NCBI GenBank assembly: GCA_020636005.1
Contig: JACJYR010000002.1
Location: 1,078,880-1,142,879 of the forward strand
Direction of reading: 5' to 3'
DNA: 64,000 bases
Source: Lewinellaceae bacterium
GTDB taxonomy: Bacteria > Bacteroidota > Bacteroidia > Chitinophagales > Saprospiraceae
The notes beneath the pieces are model-generated. The model did not search any database. It worked only from the letters and a program-made list of their open reading frames with translations, and was not told the origin of the DNA. Position 1 is the stretch's first letter, and every line of letters starts with the position of its first letter. Position numbers and translations under genes: made by a program. Shown piece by piece: positions 34,932-44,383 of the stretch.

Positions 34932-37184
34932 TCACTGCAGAAAATCAAACGATTTTGGATTCAGGTACTCAAGTTGTTCCACACCTTCCGTAATTTTTAC
35001 AAACCTGTCTATTTCCACATTATTATAAGTGGAAACAGTTCGTGTGGCGTTGGGCCACCTTATTTCAAGCTCCTTTATTTTGACCGCATCATCCAGCCCT
35101 ACTTCCAGTGCAAGGCTGTTGCCACCAAAGCTACCCCCCGTAGATACTGTATTGTAGATGGAACGTTCCACGCCCCCTTTGTTGACTACTGTAAGCTTCA
35201 CCCTTGCACCTATCGCTGCACGGTTGGAGGTGGTACCTATCAGTTTGAGGTTGATCCAGCTTTTCCGGTTTCCAATGGGGTTGAGGAAAAATGCGTCGCC
35301 GAATACATCGCCTTCCATAGCCCCCCCAATGACGGCAAAAATATCCTGGTCGCCGTCGTTGTCAAAATCCCCAAAACCCACGCCGTGGCCTTTTTGCAAG
35401 TGGCCGAAACCACCGGTAGTGGTCACATCCTGAAAAGTTTTGCCCTGGTTGTTCCTGAACATTTTATTGGGCACGATAGCTGTCAGGCCGGGTGCACCGG
35501 TGCCAAAGTAACAATCGAGCCAGCCATCATTGTCAAGGTCACCGTAATTGGAACCCATCACGAACATTGCTTCGTCCAGCCCCGCCGCCTTGTAAATGTC
35601 CCTGAAGGTGCTATCGCCGTTGTTGATATATAAATGTGGGTTGCCACCGGCAAACTGTCCCTTGAAATTAAGCGTTGCGAGATAGGCTGCTACCTTTCCA
35701 TCCGGCACACCAAACCCGGTAGCCATGATATCCTCCCACCCATCGTTGTTGAAATCGAACATCCAGCAGGGAAAGCCCACGACGGGCTCCCCTACCCCAG
35801 CCTGCCTCGTGGCATCCTGGAACGAGACAAGACCATCTGCGGTGATACCATTATTAATCAGCAGAAGGTTCGACGAGTTGAGCGTGGAAATGTAGAGGTC
35901 CGGCCAGCCGTCATTGTTGACGTCGCCTGCGGCGCAACCTTTTATGTAGGCCAATACCCCTCCCAGGCCCATCTCGTTGATGCGGTTGGTAAATGTACCG
36001 TCGTGGTTGTTGATGTAAAATTCGCAAGGATTGGTGAACCCCTGGCCGGACTCGTTGCCGATGAAAAGGTCGAGCCAGCCATCCAGGTTGAAATCGGCCC
36101 AAACGGATGCCTGTGTGGGCGCATAGCTCAACAGGCCAGCCTCCACGGTGACGTCGGTAAAAGTACCATCGCCATTGTTTTTCAGAAGAGAGTTGGGTAT
36201 CTTGCCACTGGCTTCGTACCATGCGCCCCGCATGACAAACACGTCCATGAAGCCATCGTTGTTATAGTCGGTGTGGTTGGTGTTCAGCCCTCCGGTGAGG
36301 CCTGTCAAACCAGCTTCCCTGGTTTTCTCCGTAAAACTTCCATCGCCATTGTTCACATAAAACCTGAGCTGATCCTTCACGCCCCAGGAAGAAGCGATGA
36401 TATCGAGCAGGCCATCGTTGTTGAAATCTTCGACACAGGCACCTCCCGACAGGCCAACCGTGCCGACGCCTATTTTGCTGGCAATATTTTTAAAAGGCGG
36501 CAGGTCGAAATCCGATTTGAATGAGGATGCAGGGATAAGCCACTGCTTTGGCACTTTTTGAGGGTATTCGCCCAGGGTCATATAGGCAAAATTGAGCATC
36601 CAGATGGTCTCATAATCTTCCGGCTGCTCTTTCAGCATGGATTCGTAAAGCTGTATGGCGCTCCTGCTGCTTTCCGTGACGGTGTAAACACCTTTGCCCT
36701 GAATGGGCATCAGGCAGGATTGGTCGTTGTAGCGGTCAATACAGTTGCTGGCCTCGCCGAGCCGAATGTAGGACAGCGCCAGGAGTTTTTTCACCTGATA
36801 GACATATTTTGGGTTGCCGCCACTTTGGTTTACAGCATCTAAAAGCTTTTCAAACTCCACCACGGCCTGCTCGTTTTTGCCCGCACTCAGCAGTTCGTAA
36901 GCGTATTGCAGGTTGGTTACAAATTGCTGGCTGGGGTCTGCACCGCTCTCCATCTGCGATTTGAAATGCTGGGCGCGGAGGCTGTTGGAATAGAAGGGCA
37001 CCTGCATCGGGTCTATTTTTGCGTAGGCTTCCTGGAGCAGTTTTACCATCCCCGCAGTCCCCTTTCCCGAAGTCTTTTCGCTACTGGCTGAAGAAAACTC
37101 TTCGTTCGTTTTACCTCCTCCACAACCAATTGCAAGAAGGATAACAATTTGAAAACCAATAATTTGAAGGGTCTTATTTTTCAT
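34932..37184 (-). CDS. FG-GAP/VCBS repeat lipoprotein with UnbV (ASPIC) domain
   Basis: 750 residues from ATG 37184. Lipoprotein signal MKNKTLQIIGFQIVILLAIGC with lipobox Cys at 21. Residues 40-230 are helical and TPR-like (LLSAGKNEQAVVEFEKLLDA). Seven Ca-binding FG-GAP/VCBS loops follow between about 265 and 640 (DFNNDGLLDI, DYNNDGFMDV, DFNLDGWLDL, DVNNDGWPDL, DFNNDGWEDI, DLDNDGWLDC, DFDNDGDQDI), predicting a beta-propeller. The C-terminal 110 residues match the ASPIC/UnbV domain (SWINLKLIGTTSNRAAIGAR ... LEIRWPNA). This order is common in Bacteroidota and Planctomycetota surface lipoproteins; ligands are generally unknown. A TACTTTTG promoter box lies at 37264-37271. Confidence 0.92.
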   Translation of the reverse strand: MKNKTLQIIGFQIVILLAIGCGGGKTNEEFSSASSEKTSGKGTAGMVKLLQEAYAKIDPMQVPFYSNSLRAQHFKSQMESGADPSQQFVTNLQYAYELLSAGKNEQAVVEFEKLLDAVNQSGGNPKYVYQVKKLLALSYIRLGEASNCIDRYNDQSCLMPIQGKGVYTVTESSRSAIQLYESMLKEQPEDYETIWMLNFAYMTLGEYPQKVPKQWLIPASSFKSDFDLPPFKNIASKIGVGTVGLSGGACVEDFNNDGLLDIIASSWGVKDQLRFYVNNGDGSFTEKTREAGLTGLTGGLNTNHTDYNNDGFMDVFVMRGAWYEASGKIPNSLLKNNGDGTFTDVTVEAGLLSYAPTQASVWADFNLDGWLDLFIGNESGQGFTNPCEFYINNHDGTFTNRINEMGLGGVLAYIKGCAAGDVNNDGWPDLYISTLNSSNLLLINNGITADGLVSFQDATRQAGVGEPVVGFPCWMFDFNNDGWEDIMATGFGVPDGKVAAYLATLNFKGQFAGGNPHLYINNGDSTFRDIYKAAGLDEAMFVMGSNYGDLDNDGWLDCYFGTGAPGLTAIVPNKMFRNNQGKTFQDVTTTGGFGHLQKGHGVGFGDFDNDGDQDIFAVIGGAMEGDVFGDAFFLNPIGNRKSWINLKLIGTTSNRAAIGARVKLTVVNKGGVERSIYNTVSTGGSFGGNSLALEVGLDDAVKIKELEIRWPNATRTVSTYNNVEIDRFVKITEGVEQLEYLNPKSFDFLQ

Positions 37185-37263
37185 CAGCAAGATAATTTCT
37201 TTCTACCGCCGATCAACCCGCCCCAACGAAGGGACCAGTTTTCAGCTAAACATTTTCCAGCCC

Positions 37264-37271
37264 CAAAAGTA
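37264..37271 (-). promoter_or_regulatory. Predicted promoter, -7 box TACTTTTG
   Basis: Minus-strand TAnnTTTG match about 80 bp before the FG-GAP/UnbV lipoprotein gene. Confidence 0.4.
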
Positions 37272-37448
37272 GGCTATTTCCAATCAAGGGAGGTGGCTGA
37301 CAGAAAAGCAGGAAAAGCCTGTGCCATGATCCGAACAACCCAAAGAAACAGGTTCCAAACTTTAAATAAATCTTAAATACCCTGCCCTTCCCAAAATTAA
37401 ACTTTTGATTTGCAACCTGGCCCCGCTAAAACCGTCCTGTTTACCTCA

Positions 37449-37554
37449 TTCGTAACGATGAAAAAATAACTTACCTATTTTGATTTTGGAAACCCCAGCA
37501 ATGGAAGGGTTTTTTAATAATAAAATAGTCATTTTATTTTTCCTTCGATCCTTA
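37449..37554 (-). repeat. MITE-like element, copy C (inverted, variant stem)
   Basis: Both ends match the other copies, but the first hairpin is AATAAAAT / ATTTTATT with a 4-nt loop instead of the CCCGAT-type stem. The sequence is different and the pairing is kept. Confidence 0.75.
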
Positions 37555-37616
37555 GTGGCAGATGTTCCACAAAAACAAATAATCAACCAGGCCATTTGCC
37601 CCTTTAATCATAGTGT

Positions 37617-39359
37617 ATGCATTGGATTGACTGGATTGTAATGGTGGCCGTGCTGGCAGGTATCATCGCCTATGGCGTTTGGAAAACCCGCAGCGTGAGC
37701 AGCATGAAGAGCTACCTGATGGGCGACCGGGAACTGCATTGGTGGACCATCGGGCTGTCCGTGATGGCCACGCAGGCCAGTGCCATCACCTTCCTTTCCA
37801 CCCCCGGCCAGGCCTACGACGATGGGATGCGCTTCGTGCAGTTTTATCTAGGCTTGCCCATCGCCATGATCCTGTTGGTCATTTTTGTGCTGCCTATCTA
37901 TTACCGGCTCAACGTTTATACTGCTTATGAATACCTGGAAGGGCGGTTCGACCTGAAGACCCGGACGCTGGCGGCTGTATTGTTCCTGTTTTCGAGGGGC
38001 ATGGCAGCGGGCTTCACCATTTCGGCGCCGAGCATCGTACTGGCCAGCATCATGGGCTGGAACTTGCAGTGGACTATCATCCTGACCGGAAGCGCCGTTA
38101 CTTTTTACACCGTTTTCGGCGGCACGAAGGCGGTGAGCGTCACGCAGCAGCAACAGATGACCGTCATCCTCCTGGGATTGGTAGCAACGGCTTTTATTAT
38201 TGTCAGTAAATTCCCGCAGGATGTATCATTCACCGAAGCGGTTGGCGTGGCGAATGTGATGGGAAAAATGGACGCCCTGAATTTTAAATTTGATTGGGCC
38301 GACCGCTACAACGTGTGGTCGGGCATCATCGCTTCGACTTTCCTGTTCCTCTCCTATTTCGGCACCGACCAGTCGCAGGTGCAGCGGTACCTGTCGGGGC
38401 GCTCGCTGAAAGAGAGCCAGTTGGGGCTGTTGTTCAATGGTTTTATCAAACTGCCGATGCAGTATTTTGTGCTGTTCACCGGCATCCTGGTATTCCTGTT
38501 TTTCATGTTTGTAAAACCGCCCGTCCATTTCAACAAGGCCAACCTGCAGAACCTGGAAAGCGCCGATGCCTACCGCCCGCAGCTCGACCAGCTCAAACAA
38601 CGGCACGATGACATTTTCCAACAAAAAGAAGCCGAAGTAAAAAACCTGGTCGGTGCCATGCGGGCGGAAGACCAGCCAGCCATCAACGCAACGAAGGAAA
38701 AGGTGATGGCCCTGCAGCAACAGGACAACGAGGTGCGCTCGGAGGTGGACGCACTTATCAAAACCCACGCAGAAGAAACGGGCCAGAAAGTGGAGACCAA
38801 CGACAAGGACTACATCTTCATCACCTTCGTGGTCAACTACCTGCCCAAGGGCATGATCGGGCTGCTGCTCGCTGTGATTTTCTGTGCGGCCATGTCGTCC
38901 ATTGCCTCCGAACTGAACGCGCTGGCCACTACCACCGTCGTTGATATCTACCGGCGCTCCATGAAACAGGATGCCACCGACCACCATTATTTAAGTGTTT
39001 CAAAATGGCTGACGGTGGCATGGGGCGCGCTGGTGATTATGTTTGCCTCCATCACTTTGTTATTTGAAAACCTCATCCAGGCCGTCAACATCGTCGGCTC
39101 CTTGCTGTACGGCACCATCCTGGGAATTTTCATGGTGGCTTTTACGCTGAAAAGAATAGGTGGCACGGCGGTTTTCATCAGCGCCCTCATCGGCGAGGCG
39201 GTGGTCGTCGGCGTGTATTGGTGGGACAAAATGGACGGGGTGGAAGACCTGGGCTTCCTGTGGCTGAACCCGATTGGGTGTGGGACGGTGGTACTGTGCA
39301 GTTTGATTTTGCAAGCCTTATTAGGAAAACCGGACAAGGCACAAATGACGGGTGGTTGA
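37617..39359 (+). CDS. Sodium:solute symporter (SSS family)
   Basis: 580 residues with about 13 hydrophobic helices. It is a Na+-coupled uptake transporter in the inner membrane. SSS-type features are the opening helix MHWIDWIVMVAVLAGIIAYG, then GDRELHWWTIGLSVMATQAS (TM1 with the unwound substrate/Na region), the YTAYEYLEGRFD loop and the Na2-site-like MSSIASELNALATTTVVDIY. A charged, coiled-coil-like insert of about 110 residues (roughly 305-415, rich in Glu, Gln, Lys) separates two helices. The substrate (sugar, inositol, amino acid or other) cannot be told. It stands alone between MITE copy C and a non-coding stretch. Confidence 0.92.
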   Translation: MHWIDWIVMVAVLAGIIAYGVWKTRSVSSMKSYLMGDRELHWWTIGLSVMATQASAITFLSTPGQAYDDGMRFVQFYLGLPIAMILLVIFVLPIYYRLNVYTAYEYLEGRFDLKTRTLAAVLFLFSRGMAAGFTISAPSIVLASIMGWNLQWTIILTGSAVTFYTVFGGTKAVSVTQQQQMTVILLGLVATAFIIVSKFPQDVSFTEAVGVANVMGKMDALNFKFDWADRYNVWSGIIASTFLFLSYFGTDQSQVQRYLSGRSLKESQLGLLFNGFIKLPMQYFVLFTGILVFLFFMFVKPPVHFNKANLQNLESADAYRPQLDQLKQRHDDIFQQKEAEVKNLVGAMRAEDQPAINATKEKVMALQQQDNEVRSEVDALIKTHAEETGQKVETNDKDYIFITFVVNYLPKGMIGLLLAVIFCAAMSSIASELNALATTTVVDIYRRSMKQDATDHHYLSVSKWLTVAWGALVIMFASITLLFENLIQAVNIVGSLLYGTILGIFMVAFTLKRIGGTAVFISALIGEAVVVGVYWWDKMDGVEDLGFLWLNPIGCGTVVLCSLILQALLGKPDKAQMTGG

Positions 39360-39819
39360 CAAAAGTATGATTGAAAGCTCTGCGTAAAAAACAATGCCTC
39401 CAATAGCGGTTGCTTTTAATATTTCCCTTCTATATCTTGTGGTCAATACCATGGCAGGATTCCTGAATCCTTACAACGCTTGATGAACGAAGACACGTTA
39501 CCTTTAAAAAGCCCCTTTTCAAAAACGGGCGAGCGCTGCTTGACGACCTTACCACCTAAAATTGCTCTGGCACGTTAACGATCTGAAGCTTCCGAACTGA
39601 GTTCTTGGATTGACAAGCGATTTGTTGGCATCCGTTACATCAAAAAAATGATCGAAAGATGAAGCAAATCCAAGAAAATATCGGAAAAAGCGGACAAAGT
39701 CAATATAGACGCTTTGAGTTAAAGGGATTGTGGAACTGTATAGCCCATTTTGAAATGTTCCATGGATGCCATGAATTCGAACAAATCATCCCTAACAAAA
39801 AACTGAAAAATTGAGAAGT
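39360..39819. other. Non-coding spacer after the symporter gene
   Basis: About 460 bp with no supported gene; reading frames are short and interrupted. It may hold remnants of a decayed gene, but I could not identify any. Confidence 0.35.
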
Positions 39820-40049
39820 ATGAAAATTCATTTAACGTTCATGGCCATCTTGACAGCCGCATGGCTGCTCAACTCGTCCAAAAAAGATGAAAATCTGGAA
39901 GTTGAAACTTTAGAAACTGCAACCAGGACGAACCGGGCCACCATTCCGGGATCCAGCCCCGGGTTGACGAATTTACGGGAAGCATTTACTTCATCTCGGC
40001 AGATGACGGGGTAAAACGATACCATGCCAAGCTGGCCATCCAGCGGTAA
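39820..40049 (+). pseudogene. Decayed small lipoprotein gene (frameshift)
   Basis: The frame starts MKIHLTFMAILTAAWLLNSS followed by KKDENLE, which looks like a Bacteroidota lipoprotein start (usual lipobox SCKKDE), except that Ser replaces the essential Cys. About 35 codons in, the continuation in this frame is unprotein-like and stops at 40014. A different frame from about 39920 reads QDEPGHHSGIQPRVDEFTG and continues to a TAA at 40047-40049, ten bases before a strong terminator. The simplest reading is a dead gene with a lost lipobox and a frameshift. Confidence 0.4.
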
Positions 40050-40058
40050 ATTATCCTC

Positions 40059-40086
40059 CTGGGCACTGCTATTTTGCAGTGCCCAG
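40059..40086 (+). terminator. Intrinsic terminator
   Basis: Perfect 11-bp stem CTGGGCACTGC / GCAGTGCCCAG with a 6-nt loop, then ATTTTTCCCTCCTTTT. It ends the decayed gene at 39820-40049. Confidence 0.8.
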
Positions 40087-40225
40087 ATTTTTCCCTCCTT
40101 TTAATTAATTCCAACCTTAATTAAGATTGTTAGAAAATTAAAGCACTGGTTATCAATAACTTAATTGATTAATTTCCTATCAATCAATAATATTTTCCAA
40201 TGAAAACTTCAACTATATTGTTGTA

Positions 40226-40233
40226 TATTTTTG
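40226..40233 (+). promoter_or_regulatory. Predicted promoter, -7 box TATTTTTG
   Basis: TAnnTTTG match about 60 bp upstream of the T9SS protein start at 40292, in an AT-rich tract. Confidence 0.4.
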
Positions 40234-40291
40234 TCGCTATAAATTGAGTTGATCCTACCAGCACAGGGGGTTGCTTTTTTATTCCAATCCT

Positions 40292-41809
40292 ATGAAAAAG
40301 ATAATCATTTCTATACCCTTATGCCTTTTTATTTTATCAATAGCCATTCAGTCGCAGACACCCGATGATAAAAGGGGAAATATTTGGTTGTTCGGTTATA
40401 CGGATGGTGTTTTCCCACCGCCACCTGGCTTCGGGGTCGTCAAAATGGATTTTAATGCGCCCCCTCTTACTGTTAGCGATGCACAATTGAATCTATCTTT
40501 CTCGCAAACCAATGCGAGCATCTGCGACACAGATGGCGACTTGTTGTTTTTTACCAACGGCATTTATATTGGAAAACCAAATAACGAAATCATGATGAAT
40601 GGAGATGGGCTGAGCCTGGGCATTTGGACGGATGCTTATGCCGAAACAGGTATGATCATGGCGGGGGGGGCGGTCATTTTGCCCGTGCCTGACAGCGACA
40701 GCCTCTATGTTGTCATCCATGGCAAACTTCAAATCTATGAAAACCCGACCCTCATTTGTATGGACAAAGTTTATTACTCTATCGTGGACATGAGCCTCGA
40801 CAATGGAGAGGGGGCTGTCACTGAAAAGAATGTGGAGCTGGTGTCCGATACCTTGGCGGTTGGCGATATTTCTGTGGTCAGGCACGGGAACGGCAGGGAC
40901 TGGTGGGTGATAGTGCCAAAATACAATTCCAACATTTATTATAAAACTATACTGACCCCTGATGGCTTTCAGGAACTTCAGGCCCAGGGTATTGATATAC
41001 CAGTAAAGGAAGGGCTAGGCCAGTCGCTATTTTCACCGGATGGCACAAGGTATGCCAGAAATGAGCTTGCAGGTGGGATTGGAGTTTATGACACTGTTTA
41101 TGTTTACGATTTTGACCGCTGTACAGGTCAATTGAGCAATTTGATCCACTTTGCTTATGCGGACAGTGCCTTTTCGGGGGGGGTAGCGTTTTCCCCAAAC
41201 TCAAAACTGCTCCATGTGCCGCATTACAAACATGTATTTCAATTTGACCTGGAGGCACCTGACATCTTTGCGAGTATGGACACTGTTGCTACATGGGACA
41301 CTTTTTTTTCTCCTTTTAACACCCACTTCTACTTGGCTTCCCTAGCTCCAGATGGCAAAATCTACATGAATGCAGTCAACGGCGTTAATGTGTTGCACGT
41401 CATCAACAATCCCAACGAAAAAGGGGAAGCCTGCGACATAGACCAGAACGGGTTTCAACTGCCCGTGTACAACGCCACCCTTCCCTATCTCCCAAATTTC
41501 CGCTTGGGCAAGTGGGAGGGCAGCCCCTGCGATACGATCGTGCCAGTGAGTGCTACAGCTCCAGCGTTTCCATTGCCTGAGCTGACCGTTTATCCCAACC
41601 CAGCAAGCAGTTTTTTTGTGGTCAATGGGCAAAATGTAGATTTCAGCTTGTATGACGGCACAGGAAGGGTTGTGCGGCGGCTTCCTGCCATCAATGGAGA
41701 ATCAAAGATCAACTTGTCAGGGCTAGCACAAGGGATTTATTTTTATAAAGCAGAAAAAAATGGGCGGATTGTGAAAAATGGAAAGTTGATAGTCGAAAGG
41801 AGGGATTGA
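40292..41809 (+). CDS. T9SS type A sorted secreted protein, beta-propeller-like
   Basis: 505 residues from ATG 40292 (MKKIIISIPLCLFILSIAIQ, signal peptide). The mature part opens GNIWLFGYTDGVFPPPPGFG and carries repeated blade-like patterns (FSPDGTRYARNE, FSPNSKLLHVPHYKH, LAPDGKIYMNAV), as in secreted WD40-like propellers of the Bacteroidota, including CDTDGDLLFFTNGIYI near residue 80. The last 75 residues are a type A sorting domain (LTVYPNPASSFFVV ... GIYFYKAEKNGRIVKNGKLI). It is exported through Sec and T9SS and attached or released at the surface. Substrate unknown. It has its own promoter and a shared bidirectional terminator. Confidence 0.88.
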   Translation: MKKIIISIPLCLFILSIAIQSQTPDDKRGNIWLFGYTDGVFPPPPGFGVVKMDFNAPPLTVSDAQLNLSFSQTNASICDTDGDLLFFTNGIYIGKPNNEIMMNGDGLSLGIWTDAYAETGMIMAGGAVILPVPDSDSLYVVIHGKLQIYENPTLICMDKVYYSIVDMSLDNGEGAVTEKNVELVSDTLAVGDISVVRHGNGRDWWVIVPKYNSNIYYKTILTPDGFQELQAQGIDIPVKEGLGQSLFSPDGTRYARNELAGGIGVYDTVYVYDFDRCTGQLSNLIHFAYADSAFSGGVAFSPNSKLLHVPHYKHVFQFDLEAPDIFASMDTVATWDTFFSPFNTHFYLASLAPDGKIYMNAVNGVNVLHVINNPNEKGEACDIDQNGFQLPVYNATLPYLPNFRLGKWEGSPCDTIVPVSATAPAFPLPELTVYPNPASSFFVVNGQNVDFSLYDGTGRVVRRLPAINGESKINLSGLAQGIYFYKAEKNGRIVKNGKLIVERRD

Positions 41810-41841
41810 AAGTCAAGGAAAATAATACCTGATGAAACAAC

Positions 41842-41880
41842 AAAAATGCCCCCGCAGGACATAACCTCCAGGGGCATTTT
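41842..41880. terminator. Bidirectional terminator between convergent genes
   Basis: AAAATGCCCC / GGGGCATTTT arms around a 19-nt loop, A-rich and T-rich on both sides, between the converging T9SS protein and thioredoxin genes. Confidence 0.7.
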
Positions 41881-41905
41881 CATTTCAAAAAAAAACAAAA
41901 AAGCC

Positions 41906-42403
41906 TCATTTCCCCGCAGCCTTCGCCACCACCTTCTCCAGTTCCACCTCGTCGCCCGGCACATAGCCGTTGTGCTCAAAAACGATGTTGCCGTTCTTGT
42001 CGGCCACCAGCGTTTGGGGGATGGTCTGGAAATTGAAGGCGCTGCGCATTTCCTCCTCGTTGCCTGCGAAGATGGTGTACTCCCAACCTTTTGTTTCCAC
42101 GATGCCGGGCACCTTGGGGAGGGCACGCTGGTTGTCGATAGTGATGGCCAGCAATTCAACGTTGTAGTCCTTTTGCCAATCGGGGTAGAGTTCGGCTATC
42201 TCGTCCAATTCCTTTTTGCAGGGCGAACACCAGGTGGCCCAGAAGTCGATGATGATGGTTTTGCCAGTTTGGGCGGCGTATTCCTTCAGGTTGACGGTTT
42301 TGCCGTCGAGGGTTTTCACGTTCACATTGGGCAGGGTCTTTTGGGCAGAGAGGAGACACGAGAAAGAGAAAAATGTAAAAAGTAAAAATGTCAGTTGCTT
42401 CAT
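41906..42403 (-). CDS. TlpA/ResA-type thioredoxin, exported
   Basis: 165 residues with signal MKQLTFLLFTFFSFSCLLSA. Thioredoxin-fold motif FWATWCSPCKKE with active-site Cys59-Ser-Pro-Cys62 and the cis-Pro loop TIPQTLV. TlpA/ResA proteins reduce disulfides in the periplasm, for example on apocytochromes or other envelope proteins. The spacing from signal to CxxC is typical. The gene diverges from DUF6029 and Omp28 genes across a 220-bp region with back-to-back promoters. The neighbouring Omp28 protein also has a thioredoxin-like CxxC, so the three may share an oxidative or folding role at the envelope (inference). Confidence 0.93.
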   Translation of the reverse strand: MKQLTFLLFTFFSFSCLLSAQKTLPNVNVKTLDGKTVNLKEYAAQTGKTIIIDFWATWCSPCKKELDEIAELYPDWQKDYNVELLAITIDNQRALPKVPGIVETKGWEYTIFAGNEEEMRSAFNFQTIPQTLVADKNGNIVFEHNGYVPGDEVELEKVVAKAAGK

Positions 42404-42433
42404 ATTTCCATTTTTTATTTGGTTAAAAATTCA

Positions 42434-42475
42434 TTGGTGAAAAGTGATTGGCTACCTTTGAGCCGTGCAAAAATA
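42434..42475. promoter_or_regulatory. Back-to-back predicted promoters
   Basis: Plus-strand TACCTTTG at 42453-42460, with a TTG 16 bp earlier, would drive DUF6029/Omp28. Minus-strand TATTTTTG at 42468-42475 would drive the thioredoxin gene. The two predicted starts nearly coincide. Confidence 0.4.
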
Positions 42476-42623
42476 TCCCGAAATCCTGGCTGTTCAGCAT
42501 TGTTCAATCAAATTAACCTGCCATTAACGAGATTTTATGAACGTTGATTGACGGACGGATAAAAAATAAGAGCATGTCGTTCACAGTTTATCGTTCCTTT
42601 TTTAACAAAACGAACTTACCAGC

Positions 42624-44324
42624 ATGAATTTCAAATATTTTATTTTGCTGTTTTTTCTGACGGGGCTTGGCCAAATGGTCACTGCACAAGATGAAAATGA
42701 AGAAGGCGGTTTTTTCAGCAAAGGCCGTTTGTCGGGCGATTTGACCATCAACGGCAACTTTTTCATGCGGGATTCCGCCATCGGCGCCGCCAACATCCCC
42801 CAGTACGACCGGCAGCTCTTCGGTGCCGATGCCTGGCTCAACCTCAACTACAACATCTACGGCTTCGACATCGGCGTCCGCTTCGATATGTTCAACAACT
42901 CCAACCTGCTCAACCCGACCGGAACCTTTTCCGGCAGGGGCATCGGCCGTTGGTACATCAACAAAAAAATCCACAAACTGGGCATCTCGGGCGGCTACCT
43001 CTATGACGTCATCGGCAGCGGCATCATCTTCCGGGCCTACGAGGAACGGGCACTGGCCATTGACCAGGCCCTCTACGGCATCCGCCTGACCTACGACCTG
43101 CTGCCCAACTGGAAAGTGAAGGCTTTCACCGGCGTGCAGAAACGCCAGTTCACCAACTACGAGAGCGTGTTGCGGGGGATTTCCATTGATGGCTTCATCG
43201 CCGGAGATTCAACCTCAACCCTTTCCCTGGCCCCCGGCTTCGGCATCGTGGCGAGGGGCCTCGACGACGCCACTATGAACAGCCTGGTGGCCACCCTGAA
43301 CACGTACAGCAAAGAGGACGTGTACGAACCGAAATACAACGCCTACGCCATGACGTTTTACAACACCCTGACGGCAGGGGCCTTCAACTGGTACGTGGAA
43401 GGGGCTTTTAAAACGAAGGATTCTATGTTCGATCCCTTCAAAGAACGCATCACCACCCTTGGCGACACTGTTGTCGGAAGGTACATACAGGGCACGGGGA
43501 GCGTCATCTATTCAAGCCTGAGCTTTTCTAAAAGCGGCTTTGCCCTCACCCTGGAAGGCAAGCGAACAGAAAATTTCGACTTCAGAGCAAGCCCGTTGGA
43601 GGCGGGCATCCGGGGTCTGTTGCACTACATTCCCCCGATGGCCAAGGTGAACACGTACCGCCTGCCCGCCCGCTATGCCGCTGTCACCCAGTTCATCGGC
43701 GAACTGGGCTTCCAGGCCGACCTTCGCTACCGTTTCAGCAAGAGCTTCAGTGCCAACGTCAATGTTTCCAACATCACCAACCTGGACAACGTGCAGTTGT
43801 ACCGGGAGGTCTTTACCGAGTTTTACTACAAATTCAAGCGGAAATGGACCCTGACAGCGGGCGTGCAACTGCAGGAATACAACCAGGAGGTTTATTTTGG
43901 CAAACCCGATGCACCAAAGATCAAGACCTTTACCCCTTACCTCGACTACCTGTACAAGCTCAACCGAAAAACCTCGCTGCGTTTTGAGGCCCAATACATG
44001 AACGTGGCCAAGGACGACGGCATCAGGGCCGACTATGGCAACTGGCTGTTCGGCCTGCTTGAATTCAGTGTGGCGCCACATTGGACCATCACCCTGTCAG
44101 ACATGTACAACATCAGCCCGGGCAAGATTTCGCCAGTGGATGCCGGAACAGGCAAGAAGGAAAAAATACACTATCCCCGGGTGGACGTTTTCTTTACCCA
44201 CCATGCCAACCGTTTTTCGCTCAGCTACGTCAAGCAGGTGGAGGGAATTGTATGCTCAGGCGGAATATGCCGCCTGGAGCCTGCCTTCAGTGGAGTAAAG
44301 GTAGGCATCAACTCGACTTTTTAA
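42624..44324 (+). CDS. DUF6029 family outer-membrane barrel protein
   Basis: 566 residues. Signal MNFKYFILLFFLTGLGQMVT-AQ. The mature protein begins GGFFSKGRLSGDLTINGNFF and consists of many amphipathic strands (YDVIGSGIIFRAYEERALAI, YRFSKSFSANVNVSNITN, NRFSLSYVKQVEGIVCSGG), consistent with a large beta-barrel. I recognise the pattern as DUF6029, a family found in Bacteroidota. The C-terminus ends in hydrophobic strand residues and Phe (VGINSTF), like typical outer-membrane barrels. It is followed after 59 bp by the Omp28 lipoprotein gene, with which it is probably co-transcribed. Substrate not known. Confidence 0.85.
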   Translation: MNFKYFILLFFLTGLGQMVTAQDENEEGGFFSKGRLSGDLTINGNFFMRDSAIGAANIPQYDRQLFGADAWLNLNYNIYGFDIGVRFDMFNNSNLLNPTGTFSGRGIGRWYINKKIHKLGISGGYLYDVIGSGIIFRAYEERALAIDQALYGIRLTYDLLPNWKVKAFTGVQKRQFTNYESVLRGISIDGFIAGDSTSTLSLAPGFGIVARGLDDATMNSLVATLNTYSKEDVYEPKYNAYAMTFYNTLTAGAFNWYVEGAFKTKDSMFDPFKERITTLGDTVVGRYIQGTGSVIYSSLSFSKSGFALTLEGKRTENFDFRASPLEAGIRGLLHYIPPMAKVNTYRLPARYAAVTQFIGELGFQADLRYRFSKSFSANVNVSNITNLDNVQLYREVFTEFYYKFKRKWTLTAGVQLQEYNQEVYFGKPDAPKIKTFTPYLDYLYKLNRKTSLRFEAQYMNVAKDDGIRADYGNWLFGLLEFSVAPHWTITLSDMYNISPGKISPVDAGTGKKEKIHYPRVDVFFTHHANRFSLSYVKQVEGIVCSGGICRLEPAFSGVKVGINSTF

Positions 44325-44383
44325 GCAATTGAAAACCATACTAACTTTTTGATTTTCAGTTTATTATTCAAAATTTCATTCCA

